Assembly (NCBI GenBank): GCA_037501455.1
Contig: CM074860.1
Location: 36,218,501 to 36,282,500, forward strand
From: Lantana camara
Taxonomy: Eukaryota; Streptophyta; Magnoliopsida; Lamiales; Verbenaceae
DNA length: 64,000 bases
Reading direction: 5' to 3'
How positions within the stretch are numbered: position 1 is the first letter of the stretch; each line of letters begins with the position of its first letter. Below the pieces are notes generated by a model. The model made no database searches. It was not told the origin of the DNA and saw only the letters and a program-made list of their open reading frames with translations. The position numbers and the translations under genes were made by a program. Below, piece by piece: positions 57,320-64,000 of the stretch.

Positions 57320-60300
57320 TGTAGCACCCCTCACGATAGGCGCCACAACCCCCGCACTACAAGTCTAGTCCACATAAGAAATGGATAGTTCAAGTATGGA
57401 CCGGACTCATAGCGAACGGGTGACAAAACAAAAATATCCTGGCTAGACGGAATCTAACCCTGAACCAATTAAATCAGAATACCAAAGCATATTGCGGAAG
57501 CATCAGAGCCAAACATGAATTTCAATAATGGCTACAAGCCCAATACATATCATGAACATAAATTAAATCAGACATGCAACCTAACAACGTGTTCAACTAA
57601 CCACGCAACCTGTCCCGAATCAAATCCAATAATCAAAATTGGCACCGAGGCCTAAATTCATAACGAGATACAATTAAATTCATAATAATGTGAAATGTGA
57701 CTCAAGTGAACAAGTGACTCGAACAAACATGATAAGACTCGACTCCCGCCTAGCTAAACCTGCAATAACTGAGAGAGTGAAAAGAGGGATCAGTCTCTAG
57801 AAGACTGAGTGAGCTGGGGCTATACATATAATATAGAAACATGCGCATGCAAGCCATAAATCCCGAGCAAAGTTTTATTTGAAGTTAGTTCCCTCGAAGG
57901 GCTAGAAATTAAGTAAGCAATGCTCGAACTTTACGACTAATTCATATTAAATTCATTTAAGTTCATAATTCATACATAAACATCAAGGCTCGGCGAGTGA
58001 GCGTGCATTATCTCCAACCAAACTCCGACCGTGTACGACAAATATCATCAATATATTAAATAGGTGATCATGCAATATATCATAATACACACAAATCACA
58101 TGCCATGTCCTAAATATATTTGTTTGGGCAATCCGATTCCCGGCCTTCCCGCACAGTGCCTATCAATCAATAATCAATCATATTCAATCAATCAGTCAAT
58201 CATTTTCAATCATAAATAAGTTCCAACCTTCTCCCTCCGGGTTGGTGGTGGGTTTGCAAGGCCCAACCACCCAATCATTGGCCAAAATGGGTTACATGAC
58301 TCCCCAGATGGCACTCAGCTCCCTTTCCCCGCCAATCTCCTGACGAGGTCCGGTACCGCCATTCAATAGTGGAACTAGTGTGAGGGTTTACCGTCAGCCC
58401 TTGCCTCCTCGGGTCCCCACTCACACCAAGCCCCTGGGCCCCATTCTGTGCAATCAATCAATCATTCTTTCTTTTCTCGCCAAAACATTTGATTCATAAG
58501 AATCATACCATATTTCATAATCCATTTGAAAAAGGGTTTACTCGATCAATATTTATTCGATCAATCAATATTTACTCGATGACTTTACTTTAAAAGTAAC
58601 ATATATATAATCATAAGGTTTTGGCCAAAGCTTTTCACATAAGGTTGTAGGGTTTAATACGTAACTAAAACGAAAACACCCTCACCTGGAATACCACGAG
58701 ACAAGAAACATGAGCAATACGGGTGCCTATTCAATTTGGAAGTCTCCGTCCTGGAAACAAACTGTACAAGAGAAGGAACAATGTGTACTCGTGAGAATTG
58801 ACTCAATATGAAACCACATAGACGCACGGCAATGCTAAACACGTGATATGAGATGTAAAAGAAGTAAAATGATGTTATGGAGTTACATAATCACGTAATT
58901 CGTTCAAGTACATTCCATACATGAGGGTTTCAAGCCCAATCATTTCATATCTTTCATAATTCATAGCAAATCAAGTCATGAACTTCATATAACATTTATA
59001 ATTCAAGTATATCAAGTTTACAATTGTAAAATAAACAAATAGAGACATTCAAATCATTTAAATCTCACGAAATCACATACCAATTCTAACTATATCAATT
59101 TTATATAATTCACACATAGCATACTCAATTCATATATCACTAAACGGATTCAATTAACAAGGTTACCTAATTAAATCAAACATTATTCGTATTGTTTACA
59201 AAATTACACATACACCCCTTCAAGTTAGACAAATAGTTCTAAGAAATCATATTACAAATTAGGACACATTCATGCGCACAATTAATGTAAACAAGAGAAA
59301 TAGAAGGACAAAGCAAATTCGAATTGTTTCATATTAATTCATATAACACATTGTAATTTCATATTCGTACAATTAAACTATTCTTACATGCAAAAGTTCA
59401 TAATTTAATCATATAAGAATTATTCAATTCAGATATTACATACTTGATTCATATAATGCGCATTTACAAAGAAATCAAATCAATTCACAAGTCATGTGAT
59501 GGATTCAATTAGCAAGATTATTTAATTAAATCAAACAAATTCATATATCACATTTCATACAAATTCACAATATATATATGGCCAATTAATTCATATAACA
59601 TGTTACGAGTTCCATATAGATTCACAAAGTCATTTATCAATTTCCAACTATATCATCAACAACATGAATTCATACATTCATAATTTATTACATTTTAAAA
59701 TAATTAACAATTAATACAATTTCGGCATAACGGGATTCAAATTGCAAATCAAAGCATCAACATATATCATAGTTCATTTAATACATGCTTTCGTACACAT
59801 TGGAATACATTTCGATCGACAATTCAAGCAATTAACAATTTATCGCAATTAAAACAATTAATTTCAAATAAATAGAAATACACAAAATAAATCACAACAA
59901 ATCAACCGGGCATCCGATTGACGAACGGAAAGTGGCATTGGACTCACCACAACGAAAGGAACCTTCTGTCCGAAGGTCACCGGAATGCCGCTACCGGAGC
60001 CGCCGGAATAGTCACCGGCCGCCACCGGAATACCGTCTCCGGTGGTCGAAAAAATCCCCGGAAGGACAGAAACGTACGTCTCGGCCTGCTCAACAAAAGC
60101 CCTCAATCAATTTCAGAAAATACCAAACACACCGGACTTCGTTGACGAAAAACCGAACTAAATTCCAACGACGAAAACTGAAATTAAATACAAACCGCTA
60201 AACGAAAATAAAATCCGGATATACCGTTGGAAAGCTTGTAACGAGCCCTACGAAACCCATAACTCAATTGCCGGAAAAAGTCGCCGGAACAGTAACCGGT

Positions 60301-61171
60301 TCGGACCCGCCGGTTCACCACCGGTTCACCGCCGGTCCGCCGCCAACGGCCGGTTCTCGGGACGCCGCCGATGCCATCCACTAGGTTTCGTCATTCTAAG
60401 CAACTTTTGTAAAGGCTCCACCACCAAAACCGGTCGGGAAGAGGCCCGAAATCGCTGCCGAAGTTTCTGCCGCTGCGTCATCGCCGAAACCACCACCTAC
60501 GGCCACCGGTTGCTTGATTTGAGGTCGGAAATGGAACGAGAAGGTCCAAAAACGTGGGGTAGGGTGGTTGTTGGCCGGCGAGAGTCGCCGGAACGCCGCC
60601 GGCGTGGAGGTGGCGCAACCCGCCACCGTCGGACCACTGCTGCGCCACCGCTGGTCACTTTCAGGCCACGAAACTGGTACGGTTGTGACGGGCTCGTCGA
60701 GCTGATAAATTTGCACTATTGATTCGTCGAATTCCGTTGAGAAACGAGGGAGAACGAGCATGTGTGTGTTTTCACACCTTGAGTGCGTGAATAGTGCCTA
60801 TCGCTGGAGGAAGACGATGAAGGCTGCGTCTGCTGCTCTGGCACGCAAAACGAGGAAATCCGGGTATATATCTCGGGTCCTCGTACGTAAAAAGGGTCGG
60901 AAGAACGAGCTAACGAAGTCAGAATTGGGCAAACTTAGAGTCTACGGACTCGTTTCGCTGCCCCGGACGCGTTAAAGGGATCAAAGAAGTCAAAATCTCT
61001 ACCGAACGAGAAGTGACCGGAAAAACCCCCTAAAAGGAGAAAATTACAAAAAGGTCCCTAAACTCTAAAAGAGTTCAAAAGAGGGCCACACAATGCACCA
61101 ATCACATAATTAAACACATAAAAATGTTGGAAGGTGACGTACCTTATTTATCGGATGAGCGGGGCGTTACA
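57320..61171 (-). repeat. 5' LTR of element F (right side)
   Basis: 3852 bp twin of 50114-53965, near identical; seen differences include A/G near 57466, A/T near 57915 and G/A near 60648. Holds the promoter for the element, with all LTR modules repeated at offset 7206. Confidence 0.95.
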
Positions 61172-61176
61172 AGGTA
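61172..61176. repeat. Target-site duplication AGGTA of element F (right)
   Basis: Matches 50109-50113. Confidence 0.95.
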
Positions 61177-62909
61177 ATTAAACGTTAATTGCAAAAATCT
61201 CAAATTTAATTATCCAAGGCATAGTAAAGTAACTTTTACTTCATCAAAATTAGCATAATCGTTTTCAAATGATAAGGTTCAATTAATTCAAGTTATACAA
61301 ATTTATATTTTCTAAAATTACACAAACACCCCTTCTACAAGGGCTATATTAAATCTAATGGCATGAAACGAAACTATTATCAACAACAATCATGAAATCA
61401 TACATTCATCATTCATTACATATTTTCAAATACCATACAATGCATATTCATTAATTTATCGAGCATACAAGAGCGAATTACATTTTAAAACAATTAACAA
61501 TTAATATAATTTCGGCATAACGGGGTTCAATTTACAATTCAAAGCATCAATACATATCATATTTCATTTAATACATGATTTCGTACAAATTGGAATACAA
61601 TTCGATCGACAAATCAAGCAATTAGCAATCAAAACAATTAATTTCAAATATACAAATTATACAAAATAAATCACAACAAATCAACCGATTGACGAACGGA
61701 AAGTGGCGTTGGGCTTACCGCAATGAGGCAGACAAACTGTCCGAAGACCGCCGGAACGCTGCCACCGGAGCTGCCGGAACAGTGGCGGGCCGCCGCCGGA
61801 ACGTGCCGGAAAAATCCCTAAAATTCACTCGTGCAAGTATTCCTTGTGTTCGTTCCAAATCCTCGATCAATTTCTGGAAATTCCAAGCCAAACTCCTCCA
61901 ATTTCAGATCTAACAACACGAAACCCTAAAATCTTCAAAACAAAATTACTTCCAAACCGGTGAACAAAAATCGAATCCGAAAGAGGCATTGTCTTACCCG
62001 TAACGAGACCTTCGAAACGCGTCGAAAAATATCCCCGGAGCTAGCCCCGCCATTGCACCGCCGCTGTGCCTCCGCGATCTACCGCCAACCGCCGATTCAT
62101 GAACCGGGACCTACACGAATAGCTCAGCCTCGTCGAATTGAGTAACTTCTCTGAAGGACCCGACACCAAAAACTCGCCGGAAAAGCCTCAAATCGCCGCC
62201 ACACCCACGCCGCTGCTTCCTCGCCGGAACCACCACTTGCGGTTGTTTTCACTCCAAACCGAGGCCGGAAAAGGAATGTAGAGGTCGGAAAACGTGGGGT
62301 AGGGTGGTTGTTGGCCGGCGAAGCTCGCCGGATTGTCGTCGGTGATGAGGTGGCGTAACCCGCCACCTTCGAACCACCACTGCACCGCCGCTGGTTATTT
62401 TCAAACCACGAAACTGGTACGGTTGTGACCGCATCGTCGAGCTCTCCGAAATGGACTAGTGGTTCGTCAAATTCCGTCGAGTATAGGCCGAGTTTGGAGT
62501 TATGCATGTTTTTACACCGTGAGTGTGTGTACAGTAACTGCATCGGCGGAGAAGAAGAGAGAGAGCTGAGGCTAAAGTTCTGGCACGAATTACGAGGATC
62601 TGGGTATTTATCTCGGGTCCTCGTACGCGAAAACGGTCGGAAGAAGGGGTTAACGACGTCAGAAATGGGCAAACTTAGAGTCTACGAACTCGTTTCGCTG
62701 CCCCGAACGCGAAGCAGGGGTCAAAATGGTCGAACTCTCGACCGAACGAGAAATGACCGGAAAACCCCTATAAGAGAAAATTGTAAAAAGGCCCCTAAAC
62801 TCTAAAAGAGTTCAAAATAGGGCCACACAAAGCGCAAAATCACCAAATTAAACACACAAGGAAGTTAAAACATGGCGTACCTTATTTGTAGGACGAGGGG
62901 GGTGTTACA
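61177..62909 (-). repeat. 3' LTR of E, proximal part
   Basis: Ends in GTGTTACA at 62909, the LTR start in the minus direction. GC-rich region 61690-62700 homologous to 52690-53780 of F; TATA-like ATAAATA at 62605-62611 (minus). The frame matching 53190-53555 lies at 62124-62507. AT-rich 61200-61680 shows nothing else. Confidence 0.88.
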
Positions 62910-62920
62910 ATCTCCCCTCC
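62910..62920 (-). other. Polypurine tract of E
   Basis: Minus strand GGAGGGGAGAT next to the LTR. Confidence 0.88.
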
Positions 62921-62927
62921 TGCAAAA

Positions 62928-62945
62928 GGACCTGTCCACAGGTCC
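62928..62945 (-). other. Pre-PPT hairpin of E
   Basis: Minus strand GGACCTG-TGGA-CAGGTCC, a perfect 7 bp stem with a TGGA loop. Confidence 0.8.
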
Positions 62946-63220
62946 TATTACTGAGTCATAAAGCTTCGAGCTGGAATACTTCAATCTATCTTCTGAAATC
63001 GTGTAGAGTCATAGCCCTGGCTATGAAGTTTACTCCCACAGAGTGCATCAACTCCCTTCAGAGTTCCGTAGTCACAAAGGTTTGTTCAAACACTTGACCG
63101 TTGGTCGCTTCAAACTCGTTCGATCCCCCACTAGGCCACTGCACCCAAAGCTCGATACCGTCGCTTCCTCGTCGATTGCAAACCAACATCAGGCCACACG
63201 TAACTCAGCCTCGATAAACA

Positions 63221-63600
63221 AGAGAGAGTCCCATCTCTCAGCACGCAAGAGAGAGAGAGCCCCGTCTCCCGGCATATCAAAAGAGAGAACCCTGTCCCTC
63301 AGGCACAGAAAAGAGAGAACCCCGTCTCCCAACCACATAATCGAGAGAGACCTGTCTCTTAACCTAAGTTTGGCAGACTTTTGCATCTTCCAAACATTCT
63401 AGTTTGACAAAATCTAGCATTTCTCAAACCCTTAAATTCGAGAGAATCCAGCATCTCCCAAATATCTAACTCCAAGAGAATCCAGCATCTCTTGCTCACA
63501 TAATTTAGAAAGAATCCAACATCTTTCTATCACATAGATAGGGAGAATCCCACATCTCCCTAACACGTAAATAGAGAGATCTCAACAACTCTCTAGCACA
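63221..63600 (-). repeat. Hairpin array of LARD E (about 12 units)
   Basis: Same period and loops as in F. Clear re-paired arms: AGAAAGA/TCTTTCT (63508 unit), AGGGAGA/TCTCCCT (63539 unit), AGAGAG/CTCTCT (63572 unit). Confidence 0.86.
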
Positions 63601-64000
63601 TAAGTTCACTAACTCAGCATTCAAAATACACACATCAAAGTAACACTTGATGCAAAACATGTGATGCATGTTTAGTGTACCTTTACACTACTGATATCGG
63701 TGTCCCTAAAGTATAAATTCATCATCCATGCCCAACTCAAGGGGGATATCGCGATGGAATCACCGTAAGATAAAATCACAATATGTATGTATGTGCATCA
63801 AGGGTTAGTGAGTAAGCAAAGAAATTATAAGCAATGAAGTACGAATAGTTAACTCAAGCATGTAATCCATTCAGTTTACAAGAATTCACAACAACAACAA
63901 ATTTTAAGTTATGAAAATTAAAGCAGTTAGTCACGTTATTACAATTGAGCAGCATCAAACATTACACGTTGTCACATATGTCAAGCAAAATAAAATATAA

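Larger units (their letters stand above)
50114..61171 (-). mobile_element. Element F: complete, very young LARD in the LTR of E
   Basis: 11058 bp on the minus strand with two 3852 bp LTRs that differ at only about three sites by eye, a 3354 bp internal domain, Met primer site, polypurine tract and intact duplication. No gag-pol. Its internal domain shares the leader, fossil frame, intron-like segment, hairpin array and pre-PPT hairpin with A and G. The near-identity of the LTRs means it moved recently, so a helper was then active. Confidence 0.95.
48022..64000 (-). mobile_element. Element E: LARD on the minus strand, incomplete at window edge
   Basis: Left LTR (3' LTR in its own direction) 48022-50113 plus 61177-62909, split by element F, then 1.09 kb of internal domain up to the window end. 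LTR termini, polypurine tract, pre-PPT hairpin and hairpin array are homologous to F. Its other LTR and right target duplication lie outside; the left flank is TCTAC. Confidence 0.85.
62910..64000 (-). other. Internal domain of LARD E (partial)
   Basis: Homologous to 53966-55000 of F. Contains the pre-PPT hairpin, hairpin array and, near 63680 on the minus strand, a donor-like GGTACACTAAACATGCATC. No coding sequence. Cut by the window end. Confidence 0.8.

Noticed and set aside
1..64000. Ordinary host genes
   Set aside because: All substantial frames are gag-pol parts or shadows of repeats; no intron-exon pattern of a plant gene or recognised cellular domain was seen.

Overview
This is plant nuclear DNA, AT-rich and almost certainly heterochromatic, from a flowering plant (probably a eudicot; the species cannot be told). 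I see no host gene, tRNA or rRNA. Practically the whole window is LTR retrotransposons nested inside one another.

Layout. The outermost layer is an LTR of a family I call D (+ strand), seen as 1-354, 12102-12677, 33158-34173 and 47665-48021; it occurs in two partial copies (D1 left, D2 right). Into D1 went element A (355-12096, +, target-site duplication TTGTG) and element B (12678-33157, +). B is a decayed Ty3/gypsy chromovirus of Tekay/Del type, and its 3' LTR carries a Ty1/copia element (21637-31247, minus strand, duplication CTTCC). B stops abruptly at 33157, fused to D2. Into D2 went a minus-strand solo LTR S (34174-47659, duplication GAAAT), itself split by element G (35538-46610, +, duplication CAACA). 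Element E (48022 to beyond 64000, minus) follows, and its LTR is split by element F (50114-61171, minus, duplication AGGTA).

A, G, F and, as far as it is visible, E have the size and plan of LARDs (large retrotransposon derivatives): LTRs of about 3.8-4.3 kb around a 3.2-3.4 kb internal domain with no gag-pol. They have an initiator-Met primer site and a polypurine tract, so they must borrow proteins. B shares their leader, the block before the polypurine tract and the LTR module order, so B-like chromoviruses are the likely helpers. Relative ages from LTR pairs compared by eye: F is youngest (about 3 differences in 3852 bp), then G (about 19 in 3951), the copia element (about 60 in 2260) and B (several percent).

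The most interesting signal is structure in the non-coding parts. (1) Each LARD has an array of 6-12 short hairpins about 30 nt apart in its internal domain, whose stems change in a compensatory way. (2) A hairpin with an RGGA-type loop lies directly before the polypurine tract in B, A, G, E and F, with stems re-paired between families. (3) The LTRs of all these families share an ordered set of modules: a covarying hairpin, a 48-76 nt block with acceptor and donor splice signals, a roughly 210 bp GC-rich block with a CTTGCAA-loop hairpin, and a CAGTCT/AGACTG hairpin before a further acceptor. (4) A conserved intron-like segment of about 180 nt and a decayed coiled-coil reading frame lie in the LARD internal domains. 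Together these suggest a structured, spliced RNA parasite of chromoviruses.
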